Shown piece after piece: positions 27,785-36,477 of a DNA stretch of 63,407 nt. The translations under genes and the position numbers were made by a program. The number at the start of each line of letters is the position of its first letter. Position 1 is the stretch's first letter. Origin of the DNA: Alphaproteobacteria bacterium (GTDB lineage Bacteria; Pseudomonadota; Alphaproteobacteria; Caulobacterales; Caulobacteraceae); NCBI GenBank assembly GCA_018820205.1, contig JAHJOK010000033.1, forward strand, positions 1-63,407. Reading direction: 5' to 3'. The notes beneath the pieces are model-generated. The model did not search any database. It had not been told where the DNA came from and saw nothing but the letters and a program-made list of their open reading frames with translations.

Positions 27785-29095
27785 TTACCGTGTAGCTTGG
27801 GTCCACCAGTCGAGAAAGACCGGCCAGTTCGGGCCGCCGGTGTGTCCGCCCTCGTGCTGTCGGAAGGCCAGGTCGCCGCCGACCAACGTCCCCAGCGGCG
27901 GAAACAGGTCACTGGCAAGGGGCCGCGCGCCCAGCAGGGCATAGGCCGGCGAGGCCGCCGCCGCCGCCATGAACATTCCGCGCGGATCGGTCCAGGCGTC
28001 AGCCTGGGGATTGCCTACGCTGATGAAGACCGGACGGGGCGCGCAGAGTGCGATCAGCTGATGGGCGTCGATCGGCAGATCACAGGCGGTCAGCGGTCCG
28101 GCGTATTTCAGATAGGCGCCGGCCATCCAGTGATACTCGCCGCTGGAGGCGACGTTCTCGACCCGCTCGCCGAAATCGCGCCGCATCAGCTTGGCGCCGC
28201 CCTGTCCGGACGAGGCGATGAACCCCGCAGCGAACCGCGGATCGAACGCCATGGCGACCAGCGCCGCCTTGCCGTAACGGGACAGACCAAAGATGGCGAC
28301 ACGCGACTCATCGATCTCCGTCGTCGCCTCCAGCGCATCCAGAACCTGACTGGCTCCCCAGCCCCAGGCCCGCAAGGCGCCCCAGTCGGTCAGGCCCCGA
28401 GGCTGCCCGCCCCCCGCCAACCCGATCACCCCGGCTGCCAGCCCTGCCCCGTCGTCCGCCTGAACGGTGACGGGGGTGTATTCAACGACGGCGTATCCGC
28501 GCGCCAGAACCTGCTCGCGCCAGGTCGGTCGGGCCTCGGGCGGAAAGCGGTCGGTCAGGGCTTTTGGAAAGGCCAGCCCCAGCACGGCCGGAACTGGTCC
28601 CGTCGCGCCGACCGGCAGGCTGATCGTCGCCTCGATGGCCAGCGCCTCTCCGGCGTCACGGCCGATCAGCCGGCGAACCTCGGCTGCTCCATCGACGACC
28701 GGCGCCGCGGTCGCTGTCCAGCGGATATCGGGCGCCGTCGCGGGGATGCGGCCATAGATCTCGTGTTCGAACAGCCGGAGCAGTTCGGCGCGTCGTCTGG
28801 GCCAGGCTTCGCGCGTGACGGCCGACCCGTCGCTCGCCGTCAGAAGCGGCGGCAGCGTCGGACACGGATCGGCTCGCGCGTCGTCATAGTTGACCGCATT
28901 GGGCGCCGTCGAATTCTGTCCGTCCGCGCCCGGTCGCAATCGGTCGATGCCCAGCAGTTTCAGCAGACGACGATGATCCTGTTCGGCCGTCAGCGGCGCT
29001 ATCTGTCGTTCCAAGCCCGGTGTTGCGGCGGGACGCCGGCCGGCCATACCCAACCCCAGCAGCCCCAGGCCCACCTCCCGTCGCGTTCCGTTCAT
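27785..29095 (-). CDS. CE15-type 4-O-methyl-glucuronoyl methylesterase (glucuronoyl esterase)
   Basis: About 436 residues of alpha/beta-hydrolase fold. The nucleophile sits in VAIFGLSRYGKAALVA, the G-x-S-R-x-G-K signature of carbohydrate esterase family 15, and the C-terminal catalytic His in QHEGGHTGGPNWPVFLDWW. A possible Tat signal (TRREVGLGLLGLG) is at the N-terminus. The family cuts lignin-glucuronoxylan esters, which fits the GH10/GH67 neighbours. Unlike the common G-C-S-R version, Leu replaces Cys before the serine. ATG 29107 is an alternative start but lies inside the GntR-type site. Confidence 0.82.
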   Translation of the reverse strand: MNGTRREVGLGLLGLGMAGRRPAATPGLERQIAPLTAEQDHRRLLKLLGIDRLRPGADGQNSTAPNAVNYDDARADPCPTLPPLLTASDGSAVTREAWPRRRAELLRLFEHEIYGRIPATAPDIRWTATAAPVVDGAAEVRRLIGRDAGEALAIEATISLPVGATGPVPAVLGLAFPKALTDRFPPEARPTWREQVLARGYAVVEYTPVTVQADDGAGLAAGVIGLAGGGQPRGLTDWGALRAWGWGASQVLDALEATTEIDESRVAIFGLSRYGKAALVAMAFDPRFAAGFIASSGQGGAKLMRRDFGERVENVASSGEYHWMAGAYLKYAGPLTACDLPIDAHQLIALCAPRPVFISVGNPQADAWTDPRGMFMAAAAASPAYALLGARPLASDLFPPLGTLVGGDLAFRQHEGGHTGGPNWPVFLDWWTQATR

Positions 29096-29105
29096 GACCC
29101 GCCCC

Positions 29106-29120
29106 ATAACTCAGACAAAT
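29106..29120. promoter_or_regulatory. GntR-type operator-like site upstream of CE15 and GH3
   Basis: ATAACTCAGACAAAT, on the other strand ATTTGTCTGAGTTAT, matches the sites at 24642 and 55312. It lies immediately upstream of the CE15 ATG (29095), in the spacer shared with the divergent GH3 gene. Confidence 0.55.
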
Positions 29121-29170
29121 AACCTAGCGCTTGCGCCTTCATGCCTCCAGCTTCAATTCCCGCTTGCAAT

Positions 29171-29184
29171 TGACAGCGTTGTCA
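29171..29184. promoter_or_regulatory. TGACAGCGTTGTCA near-palindrome, probable operator of the GH3 gene
   Basis: A 14-bp element with perfect TGACA/TGTCA arms and a CG centre, of the general LacI-operator layout but different from the AGCGCT motif elsewhere in the block. Its left arm overlaps a TTGACA -35-like hexamer (29170-29175). It is 71 bases upstream of the GH3 start, so a separate glucoside-responsive repressor may act here. Confidence 0.45.
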
Positions 29185-29254
29185 GTAGCGTTCTCAATTC
29201 TGGCATGAAAAAGTCGCCCTTCAAGCGACGACGCCCGGAAACACAGGAAACGCC

Positions 29255-31771
29255 ATGTTCAATCTCGCTCTTGGCCGCCAAGGCCGCCTGCTGTCTTCGG
29301 CCTGCGCCGCGGCCGTTTCAGTCTTCGTCGGATCGACGGCCGTCCAGGCCCAGGATTCGATCCAGATCCACCCCTCGCTGTGGCCTCAGGTCGCTGACGC
29401 CGGTCTGGTCGATGCGGACGTCGAAGCCCGCGTCACCGCACTGATGGCCGGATTGTCGCTTGAGGAAAAGGTCGGGCAGGTCATCCAGGGCGACATCACC
29501 TCGATCAGGCCCGAGGATTTGCGCCGCTATCCGCTGGGCTCGGTGCTGGCGGGCGGCAACTCGGGGCCGGGCGGCGACGACCGGGCTCCGCGAGAGGCCT
29601 GGTTGGCCTTGGCCCAGGCCTATTACGACGTGGCGATGGAGGACCGGCCCGGCCACACGCCGATCCCGCTGCTGTTTGGGGTCGACGCAGTTCACGGCCA
29701 CAACAACGTCTTCGGCGCCACCATCTATCCGCACAACGTCGGCCTGGGCGCCGCGCGCGATCCCGACCTGATCCGCCGCATCGGCGAGGCGACCGGGGCC
29801 GAGCTGGCCGCCACCGGCGTCGACTGGACGTTCGCTCCTACCGTGGCCGTCGCCCGCGACGATCGCTGGGGCCGCGCCTATGAGAGCTATTCCGAAGAGC
29901 CCGAGATCGTCGCCGCCTACGCCCGCGCCGTGGTCGAGGGCCTGCAAGGGGCAAACGGCGGCGACGAGGGTCTTCAGCCCGGGCGCACGGTCTCGTCGGT
30001 CAAACACTACCTCGGCGACGGCGGCACCGACGGCGGCCGCGATCAGGGCGACACGGTCGTCTCGGAACAGGAACTGATCCGCATCCACAACGCCGGCTAT
30101 CCGCCGGCGATCGAGGCCGGCGCCCTGACGATCATGGCCACCTTCTCAGGCTGGAACGGGGCCAAGGTCACCGGCCAGCACGGTCTGTTGACCGAGGCGC
30201 TGAAGGATCGGATGGGCTTCGACGGATTCGTCGTCAGCGACTGGAACGCCCATGGCCAGGTCGAGGGCTGCACCAACGAAAGCTGCGCCCAGGCCTTCAA
30301 CGCCGGGATCGACATGTTCATGGCGCCCGACAGCTGGCGCGCCCTTTACGACAATACGCTGGCCCAGGTCCGCTCGGGCGAGATCACCGAGGCGCGGCTG
30401 GACGACGCCGTGCGGCGAATCCTGCGGGTCAAGTTCAAGGCCGGGTTGATGGACAATCCGCCACCCGTCGAGCGCTCTGGGGCCGGCGACTATTCGGTTC
30501 TGGGCTCTCCCGCCCACCGCGCCCTGGCGCGCGAGGCGGTGCGTGAATCCCTCGTGCTGCTCAAGAACCAGGGCGGCGTCCTGCCGCTCAGCGCGGGCGC
30601 CCGTGTCCTGGTCGCCGGAGACGGCGCCGACAACCTGGCCAAACAGACCGGCGGCTGGACCATCAGCTGGCAGGGATCGGACAACGCCAATTCGGACTTT
30701 CCCAATGGCCAGTCGATCTGGGGCGGCATCGCCGAAGCCGTGGCCGAGGGCGGCGGGACGGCCGAGCTGAACGCAGCAGGCGAATTCACCGAACGCCCCG
30801 ACGTCGCCGTCGTCGTGTTCGGCGAAGACCCCTATGCCGAGTTCCAAGGGGACCGCCCGACGCTGGACTTCGCGCCAGAAGAACCCCTGGCGATCCTGCA
30901 GCGGCTCAAGGCCCAGGGCATTCCGGTCGTTTCAGTCTTCCTGTCGGGACGGCCTCTGTGGGTGAACCCCGAGATCAACGCGTCGGACGCCTTCGTGGCC
31001 GCCTGGTTGCCAGGGTCGGAGGGCGGCGGGATCGCCGACGTCCTGTTCCGCCAGGATGACGCCGACTTCACCGGCAAGCTGTCGTTCTCTTGGCCCAGGC
31101 GCGCTGACCAGTATCGGCTGAACGGCAGCGATCCGGACTACGACCCGCTGTTCGCCTTCGGGTACGGCTTGAGCTACGCCGATGCGGGCGACATGGCCGC
31201 CTTGTCGGAAGATCCGGGCGTGGCCGCCGCCGCCTCCGCGTCGGACATCTATTTCGCGGCCGGCCGCACCCCCGCGCCCTGGGCCTTCTCCTTGCGCGAT
31301 CCGGCTGGCGAGGTCCGCCTGGACGACGGCGCGACGCCGGGCGGCGTTCTGTCGATCCGCCCAGCGGACGCCGGCGCCCAGGAAAGCGGGCGCGCACTCG
31401 TCTGGTCGGGCCAGGGCGCCGCCTCGCTGATGGTTCAGGGGCCGGTCGTCGATCTGCAGCGTCAGGCGACGGGCGACATGGCGATCAACATGCGGTTCCG
31501 CACCGACGTGGCGCCGACCTCGGACGTCACCCTGGGGGTCGGCTGCGGCGGCCCTTGCCAGGGATCGGTCGATATCACCGACCTGGTGGGGGCGGCGCCC
31601 GCGCGCGAGTTCCAGACCATCAAGATCAAGCTCAGCTGCCTGCGCGACGCTGGAGCCGATCTGTCGAAGGTGGAGTGGCCGGTCGTTCTGGCGACCGACG
31701 GCGCACTGGGCCTGACCATCGAGGACCTCAGGCTCGCCCCCAACACCGGCGACGCCATCTGTCCGGCCTGA
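29255..31771 (+). CDS. GH3 beta-glucosidase / exo-1,3-1,4-beta-glucanase
   Basis: 838 residues: signal peptide (to AVQAQDS), GH3 N-domain with the nucleophile Asp in DGFVVSDWNAHGQ, a GH3 C-domain (SLVLLKNQGGVLPL), and a C-terminal extension from about 650 resembling the galactose-binding-like domain of ExoP-type beta-glucosidases. The nearby SSVKHYLGDGGTDGGRDQGD is typical of the cellodextrin/laminaridextrin-active branch. It is probably periplasmic or outer-membrane associated and removes glucose from beta-glucan oligosaccharides. It ends 5 bases before the converging halogenase gene. Confidence 0.92.
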   Translation: MFNLALGRQGRLLSSACAAAVSVFVGSTAVQAQDSIQIHPSLWPQVADAGLVDADVEARVTALMAGLSLEEKVGQVIQGDITSIRPEDLRRYPLGSVLAGGNSGPGGDDRAPREAWLALAQAYYDVAMEDRPGHTPIPLLFGVDAVHGHNNVFGATIYPHNVGLGAARDPDLIRRIGEATGAELAATGVDWTFAPTVAVARDDRWGRAYESYSEEPEIVAAYARAVVEGLQGANGGDEGLQPGRTVSSVKHYLGDGGTDGGRDQGDTVVSEQELIRIHNAGYPPAIEAGALTIMATFSGWNGAKVTGQHGLLTEALKDRMGFDGFVVSDWNAHGQVEGCTNESCAQAFNAGIDMFMAPDSWRALYDNTLAQVRSGEITEARLDDAVRRILRVKFKAGLMDNPPPVERSGAGDYSVLGSPAHRALAREAVRESLVLLKNQGGVLPLSAGARVLVAGDGADNLAKQTGGWTISWQGSDNANSDFPNGQSIWGGIAEAVAEGGGTAELNAAGEFTERPDVAVVVFGEDPYAEFQGDRPTLDFAPEEPLAILQRLKAQGIPVVSVFLSGRPLWVNPEINASDAFVAAWLPGSEGGGIADVLFRQDDADFTGKLSFSWPRRADQYRLNGSDPDYDPLFAFGYGLSYADAGDMAALSEDPGVAAAASASDIYFAAGRTPAPWAFSLRDPAGEVRLDDGATPGGVLSIRPADAGAQESGRALVWSGQGAASLMVQGPVVDLQRQATGDMAINMRFRTDVAPTSDVTLGVGCGGPCQGSVDITDLVGAAPAREFQTIKIKLSCLRDAGADLSKVEWPVVLATDGALGLTIEDLRLAPNTGDAICPA

Positions 31772-31776
31772 CGCGA

Positions 31777-33282
31777 TCAGGCGGCGCAGTGCTCGCTGAT
31801 GAAGGCGGCGTGCAACGGCATGTAGTCGGCTGAGTTCCGGATCGCCTCGGCGGTCTGGATCAGCCGACGTCGCGTCTCCTCAATCGTCAGAACGTCGGCG
31901 ACAGGATCATAGGCCGCCGGCCTGATGTTCTGGCCGATCATCACGGCGAACCAGCTGGTGTCGTTGAACAGTTCCTCGTTCTCGCGGAACACCCGTCCCC
32001 GGCTGCGGAAGATCTCGTATTTTTCCAACAGGCTGTCGGGCAGCGGCATCGACCGGACATGACGCCACAGGTCGGAGTCGTCGCGCTGGGTGGCGTTATA
32101 GTGCAGCACGATGAAGTCGCGGATTCGCTCGGCTTCATAGGCGACGACCCGGTTGTAACGGTCCGTCTCGGCGAGCTGGAAATCCTTCGTCGGGAACAGG
32201 GCCAGAAGGTTGGCGATGCCGCTCTGGACCATGTGGATGCTGGTGGATTCAAGCGGTTCGATGAAGCCTGACGCCAGGCCCAAGGCGACGACATTCTTGT
32301 TCCAGGCCTTGCGCCTGCGCCCCGTGACGAAGCGCAGCGTCCTGGGTTCGGCCAGGGCCTTGCCGTCCAGCTGGCCCAGCAGGTCTTCGGTCGCTGCCGC
32401 ATCGTCGATGAACCGGCTGGAAAAGACATAGCCGTTGCCGGTCCGGTGCTGCAGCGGGATGCGCCACTGCCAGCCGCCGGGACGCGCGGTCGATCGCGTG
32501 TAGGGAACCGGATCGCCGACCTTTTCGCACGGCACGGCCACGGCCCGGTCGCACGGCAGCCAGTTCGACCAGTCCTCATATCCAGTCTTCAGCGCTCCTT
32601 CGATCAACAGCCCCCGGAACCCCGAGCAGTCCACGAACAGGTCGGCCTCGACCTCCCGCCCGTCTTCCAGCGTCACCGATTCCACGAAGCCGTCTGCGGC
32701 GCGCAGGGTCACATCGACGATCTTCCCCTCCATCCGCACGACGCCCTTCGCCTCGGAATACTCGCGGAGGTATTTCGCATACAGGCCCGCGTCGAAATGG
32801 AAGGCGTAGGCGATCTTGGAGAGAGGCGAGCGCCCGGCGTCGATCGGGCGCATGAATTTGCCGCCGTCCGCCGCCTTGGCCTGCAGCGAGTAATCCGTGA
32901 TCGGCGCGGGGTCGCCTGACTGGTTCAACCTCAGCCAGAAGGCGTGAAACGAGACCCCTTCCATGTCGACGCCGAACGGCCCGAACGGATGAAAATAGGT
33001 GTCACCAATCCGGCCCCAGTCGCGAAACTGGATGCCCAGTTTGAACGTCCCCTGGGTCCGGCGGATGAACTCATCCTCGTCCAGGCCCAGCATGGTGTTG
33101 AAGGTGCGAAGCTGGGGGATGGTTGCCTCCCCCACCCCCACGGTTCCGATCTCCTCGGATTCGATCAGGGTGATTTCGGCGTACTGGGGGCCCAGAATCT
33201 TCGCCAGCGCCGCAGCCGTCATCCATCCGGCGGTTCCGCCGCCGACGATGGCGATCCTGCGTATACGGTTGTCCGAAGTCAT
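31777..33282 (-). CDS. tryptophan halogenase-like flavoprotein (third gene of operon)
   Basis: 501 residues of the PrnA/RebH-like FAD-dependent halogenase family. The FAD motif GGGTAGWM (from residue 14), GVGEATIP (49-56), the lysine expected to carry the haloamine (K81 in GTFKLGIQF), the W-x-W-x-I-P signature WQWRIP (271-276) and the Glu/Ser pair in [10 protein letters not shown] (E345-S346) are all present. It therefore looks catalytically competent. It overlaps the preceding halogenase gene by 4 bases. The substrate is unknown; no flavin reductase, needed for activity, lies in the window. Confidence 0.88.
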   Translation of the reverse strand: MTSDNRIRRIAIVGGGTAGWMTAAALAKILGPQYAEITLIESEEIGTVGVGEATIPQLRTFNTMLGLDEDEFIRRTQGTFKLGIQFRDWGRIGDTYFHPFGPFGVDMEGVSFHAFWLRLNQSGDPAPITDYSLQAKAADGGKFMRPIDAGRSPLSKIAYAFHFDAGLYAKYLREYSEAKGVVRMEGKIVDVTLRAADGFVESVTLEDGREVEADLFVDCSGFRGLLIEGALKTGYEDWSNWLPCDRAVAVPCEKVGDPVPYTRSTARPGGWQWRIPLQHRTGNGYVFSSRFIDDAAATEDLLGQLDGKALAEPRTLRFVTGRRRKAWNKNVVALGLASGFIEPLESTSIHMVQSGIANLLALFPTKDFQLAETDRYNRVVAYEAERIRDFIVLHYNATQRDDSDLWRHVRSMPLPDSLLEKYEIFRSRGRVFRENEELFNDTSWFAVMIGQNIRPAAYDPVADVLTIEETRRRLIQTAEAIRNSADYMPLHAAFISEHCAA

Positions 33283-34754
33283 GATTTCTTGAAAGCCTTC
33301 GTCTGTGCGGCCAGCGCCTCGGCGTGGGCGGGCATGGCGTCGGCCGCCTTTGCGATCACCGTCCGCATCCGATCCAGTCGTTCGCGAACCTGGTCCAGTG
33401 TGAGTTGATCAGCGGACGGGTGATAGCGCTGCGGCACGATATTCTGACCCATGAAGACCGCGATCCAGCTCGGCTCCTCGAACGTCTCTTCATCATACAG
33501 AACCACCCGGCCCCGGCTGGCGAACATGCGGATCTTGTGCGCCAGTTCGTCTGGGGGCGCGGTGTTTCGAACCGCATCCCACAACGGCTCGCCCGTCCGT
33601 CCGTTCGCGCGATAATGCAGGATCAACAGGTCGCGCAGCCGGTCGGCCTCGGCCGCCATCAGTCGGTTGTATTCAGCCGCGCTCGCCGCCATCGACCCGC
33701 CCGCCGGAAACAGGCCGATCAGTTTCGAGACCCCGCTCTGCACCAGATGCAGGCCGGACGCCTCGAGTGGCTCCAGCGTCGTGGCCGACAGACCGATGGC
33801 GATGCAGTTGCCGATCCAGCTCCGCGACCGACGCCCGTTCGAAAACGCCAGTCCCGCCTTGTCGCCGCCAAAGCCCGTCGCCGAAATCCGCGCCGACCTG
33901 GTCCCGCTCCGGAGCGGCGCCTTCCACAGCCAGCCGCCCCGCACGGCTCTGGCCTCCGACACCGGCGCGCCGACGGGGCCCGTCGTCATCGAGGCCGCGA
34001 TCCGGTCGCATGGCAGCCAGCGGGAATAGTCGACCCGCTCCCCGCCCATCAAACTTATGATCGCCCCCGCCTGCCCGGTCGCGTCGATGAACAGATCGCC
34101 GTCGAACCGCCGGCCGTCGTCCGAGACCACCGCCGCCAGACTTTCTCCGTCCGAACGCCGCTCCACATCAACCACCGTCGCTACGATCCCCTCCACACCT
34201 CGCGCCAGGGCCGCTGATTTCAGCGCCGCGACATAGGGCGCGACCTCCAGATGAAGGCCGTAGGACATCGTGGAGGCGACAGAACGGGGATCATCCGACG
34301 GCCGGCTGAACCGACCTTTCCGCGCTGCGACGGCGGCCAGTGAGAAATCCTCGAACGGAGTAACCTTGCCCGCCGCTTTCAGCCGCAGCCAGTAGTGATG
34401 AAAGCCCGTCCCCTCCATCACCCCGCCGAATTCGCTGAACGGATGGATGTAGTCGTGATCGCGGCGGGTCCAGTCCCGGAAGTTTGTGCCCAACCGGAAC
34501 GTCGCGTTCGTCCCCGCCATCAGCCTGTCTTCGTCCAGGCCGAGAGATGTGTTGAAAGAATTCAACGAAGGCAGCGTCGCCTCGAACGGCGCCAGCACGC
34601 CCGTATCGCCGACCTCCTTCGCATCCTCCAGCACCCGGATCGACAGCCGCTGGCCGAAAGCTCGCGACAGGGCCGCCGCCGTCATCCAGCCGGCCGATCC
34701 GCCGCCGACGATCACGACCGACCGGGGCGCCGAGGGATCGCCGGGCCCGCTCAC
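33279..34754 (-). CDS. tryptophan halogenase-like flavoprotein, degenerate (second gene of operon)
   Basis: 491 residues, clearly homologous to its neighbours along its whole length ([39 protein letters not shown]). However, the catalytic lysine position is Arg (R87 in ATFRLGTNF), GVGEATIP is replaced by [10 protein letters not shown], the W-x-W-x-I-P signature reads WLWKAP (275-280), and EPLEST reads EPLEAS. FAD binding may persist but normal halogenation is doubtful. Four-base overlaps on both sides keep it tightly coupled to two intact paralogues, suggesting a retained structural or altered catalytic role. The frame is open, so it is not a pseudogene. Confidence 0.85.
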   Translation of the reverse strand: MSGPGDPSAPRSVVIVGGGSAGWMTAAALSRAFGQRLSIRVLEDAKEVGDTGVLAPFEATLPSLNSFNTSLGLDEDRLMAGTNATFRLGTNFRDWTRRDHDYIHPFSEFGGVMEGTGFHHYWLRLKAAGKVTPFEDFSLAAVAARKGRFSRPSDDPRSVASTMSYGLHLEVAPYVAALKSAALARGVEGIVATVVDVERRSDGESLAAVVSDDGRRFDGDLFIDATGQAGAIISLMGGERVDYSRWLPCDRIAASMTTGPVGAPVSEARAVRGGWLWKAPLRSGTRSARISATGFGGDKAGLAFSNGRRSRSWIGNCIAIGLSATTLEPLEASGLHLVQSGVSKLIGLFPAGGSMAASAAEYNRLMAAEADRLRDLLILHYRANGRTGEPLWDAVRNTAPPDELAHKIRMFASRGRVVLYDEETFEEPSWIAVFMGQNIVPQRYHPSADQLTLDQVRERLDRMRTVIAKAADAMPAHAEALAAQTKAFKKS

Positions 34755-36265
34755 GCCCGACCATCCGCCGCACAGCAGGCCCGCACGAAGGCGTCGTGCG
34801 TCGGCATGGCGGCCACATCCCTCTGGATCGCCATGCGCATCGTCTCCATCGCCTCGGCCAACGCGCGTTCAGGCGCACGATCGCTGAGCGGGTCATAGCC
34901 GGCCGGCTCGATCCGCTGCCCGAAATAGACTGCCAGCCAGCTGGGTTCCAGAAACAGACCGTCGCGGTATCGCGCCACCACGCCCCGCTCCTTGAACAGG
35001 GCCATCTTTGCGGCAAGGCTGTCGGGCACGGTCATGGTGCGACAGTGATTCCAGAACGGCGTGTCGTCCCGCTCGGTCGCCTTGTAATGCAGCACCAGAA
35101 AATCGCGGATCCGGTCGTACTCCAGGTCCATGATCCGGTTGAACTCGCCGGCGTCGGCGGGATCGAAGCCGGCGTCCGGGAACAACTCGATCAGATTGGT
35201 GATCGCTGCTTGAATCAAGTGGATGCTGGTCGATTCCAGCGGTTCCAGAAATCCGCTCGACAAACCGATGGCGACGCAGTTGCGCGTCCACTGGCGCCGC
35301 CGTTTTCCGGTCGTGAACCGCAAGAGGCGAGGCTCGGCGCGCGCCGGCCCCTCCAGCCGTCCCATCACCCGCGCCACCGCCTCATCATCCGACAGGAAGG
35401 CGCTGGAATAGACATAGCCGTTGCCGACGCGGTGTTGCAGAGGAATGCGCCACGACCAGCCGGCCTCCAGCGCCGTGGCGCGCGTATAGGGCGTGGAGGC
35501 CTCGACCGTGTCGCACGGCACGGCCACCGCCCGGTCGCACGGCAGCCATTCGGTCCAGTCGTCATAGCCGACCTGAAGAGCGCCCCCGATCAACAGCCCC
35601 CGGAAGCCGGAGCAGTCGATGAAAAGGTCTCCCTCCAGCCGCTCGCCGCGTTCCAGAACCACCGCCCTGACGTTTCCGTTTTCGGGGTCCAGCTCGACGT
35701 TCGCGACCTTGCCCTCGGTTCGAACCACGCCCCGTGCCTCGGCGTGTTCGCGCAGGTATGCGGCATAAAGTCCCGCATCGAACTGAAACGCATAGGAGAA
35801 GGTCGACAAAAGCGATCGCGGGTCATCCGACGGTCGGTCGAATCGGCCCATTCGAGCCGCCACGATCGGCAGGGAGTAGTCGTGTATATCCGCCGCTGCT
35901 CCCGCCCGGCGCATCCTCAGCCAGTGGTGGTGAAAGCCGACCCGATCCATCGAACGGCCATAGGCGCCGAAGGGATGGATGTAGGAATCGCCCAGCCGGG
36001 CCCAGTCGCGAAACTCGATCCCCAGTTTGAACGTCGCCTGCGTCCGCGCCATGAAGACGTTCTCGTCCAGACCCAGTCGTTCATTGAAGCTGCGGATGTG
36101 TGGAATGGTCGCCTCGCCGACGCCGACCGTGCCGATTTCCTCGGATTCGACCAGGCGGATGCTCAGCCCCGGCCGCTTCAACAGCGTGGCCAGGGCGGCG
36201 GCCGTCATCCATCCCGCCGTTCCCCCGCCGACGATGATAATGCGTTCTAAAACTGCCGCCGCCAT
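34751..36265 (-). CDS. tryptophan halogenase-like flavoprotein (first gene of operon)
   Basis: 504 residues from ATG 36265, chosen because the FAD motif then starts near residue 10 ([13 protein letters not shown]) and GGGAG lies upstream; a longer in-frame start exists at 36316. Intact signatures: GVGEATIP, K80 in ATFKLGIEF, WSWRIP, and [10 protein letters not shown]. It heads a three-gene operon divergent from the TonB-dependent receptor, with an AGCGCT-containing site just upstream. From memory, this clade from Brevundimonas and Xanthomonas brominates free indole weakly in vitro; the native substrate is unresolved. Confidence 0.88.
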   Translation of the reverse strand: MAAAVLERIIIVGGGTAGWMTAAALATLLKRPGLSIRLVESEEIGTVGVGEATIPHIRSFNERLGLDENVFMARTQATFKLGIEFRDWARLGDSYIHPFGAYGRSMDRVGFHHHWLRMRRAGAAADIHDYSLPIVAARMGRFDRPSDDPRSLLSTFSYAFQFDAGLYAAYLREHAEARGVVRTEGKVANVELDPENGNVRAVVLERGERLEGDLFIDCSGFRGLLIGGALQVGYDDWTEWLPCDRAVAVPCDTVEASTPYTRATALEAGWSWRIPLQHRVGNGYVYSSAFLSDDEAVARVMGRLEGPARAEPRLLRFTTGKRRRQWTRNCVAIGLSSGFLEPLESTSIHLIQAAITNLIELFPDAGFDPADAGEFNRIMDLEYDRIRDFLVLHYKATERDDTPFWNHCRTMTVPDSLAAKMALFKERGVVARYRDGLFLEPSWLAVYFGQRIEPAGYDPLSDRAPERALAEAMETMRMAIQRDVAAMPTHDAFVRACCAADGRA

Positions 36266-36268
36266 TGT

Positions 36269-36282
36269 CGTTAGCGCTCCCA
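36269..36282. promoter_or_regulatory. weak AGCGCT-type operator upstream of halogenase operon
   Basis: CGTTAGCGCTCCCA matches the TGATAGCGCTACCA motif at 11 of 14 positions and lies 3 bases before the halogenase ATG at 36265, in the 212-base spacer shared with the TonB receptor. Confidence 0.4.
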
Positions 36283-36379
36283 ATCCGGATTGAATGATCA
36301 TGGGTTGGCCCGCCATTGCAAGAGCAGCGGAATATGTTGCGTTGCAGCAAAATCAGGCGCTTACCGCCTTTGTTGTGGC

Positions 36380-36392
36380 ATTACTCAGACAC
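36380..36392. promoter_or_regulatory. GntR-type operator-like site in the halogenase/TonB spacer
   Basis: ATTACTCAGACAC reads GTGTCTGAGTAAT on the other strand, matching the site before the xylonate dehydratase gene (55312) apart from the first bases. It is near the middle of the divergent spacer and could serve both directions. Confidence 0.5.
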
Positions 36393-36429
36393 TTGAAGGC
36401 CGCAAACTCTTGGGGTATGTCTTGGGTAA

Positions 36430-36443
36430 TGGTAGCGTTACCA
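36430..36443. promoter_or_regulatory. LacI-type operator TGGTAGCGTTACCA upstream of the TonB receptor
   Basis: 14-bp palindrome with perfect TGGTA/TACCA arms, 34 bases before the receptor GTG. It fits an operator overlapping the promoter or early transcript. It has the same layout as sites at 18853, 51917 and 54443. Confidence 0.75.
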
Positions 36444-36477
36444 AGACGCTACACAATAACACCTGGGGAGGAACTAC

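Noticed and set aside
25365..29122. Long open frames of over 800 codons spanning GH9, the antiporter and the esterase on the wrong strand or frame
   Set aside because: They cross gene boundaries of well-recognised proteins and are repetitive in R, G and A, as expected for frame shadows in GC-rich DNA.
36380..36443. Whether the receptor upstream region encodes a small peptide substrate for the halogenases
   Set aside because: Short open frames exist (for example from 36290) but have no ribosome site, no Trp-rich core and overlap operator-like sites; nothing supports a precursor peptide.
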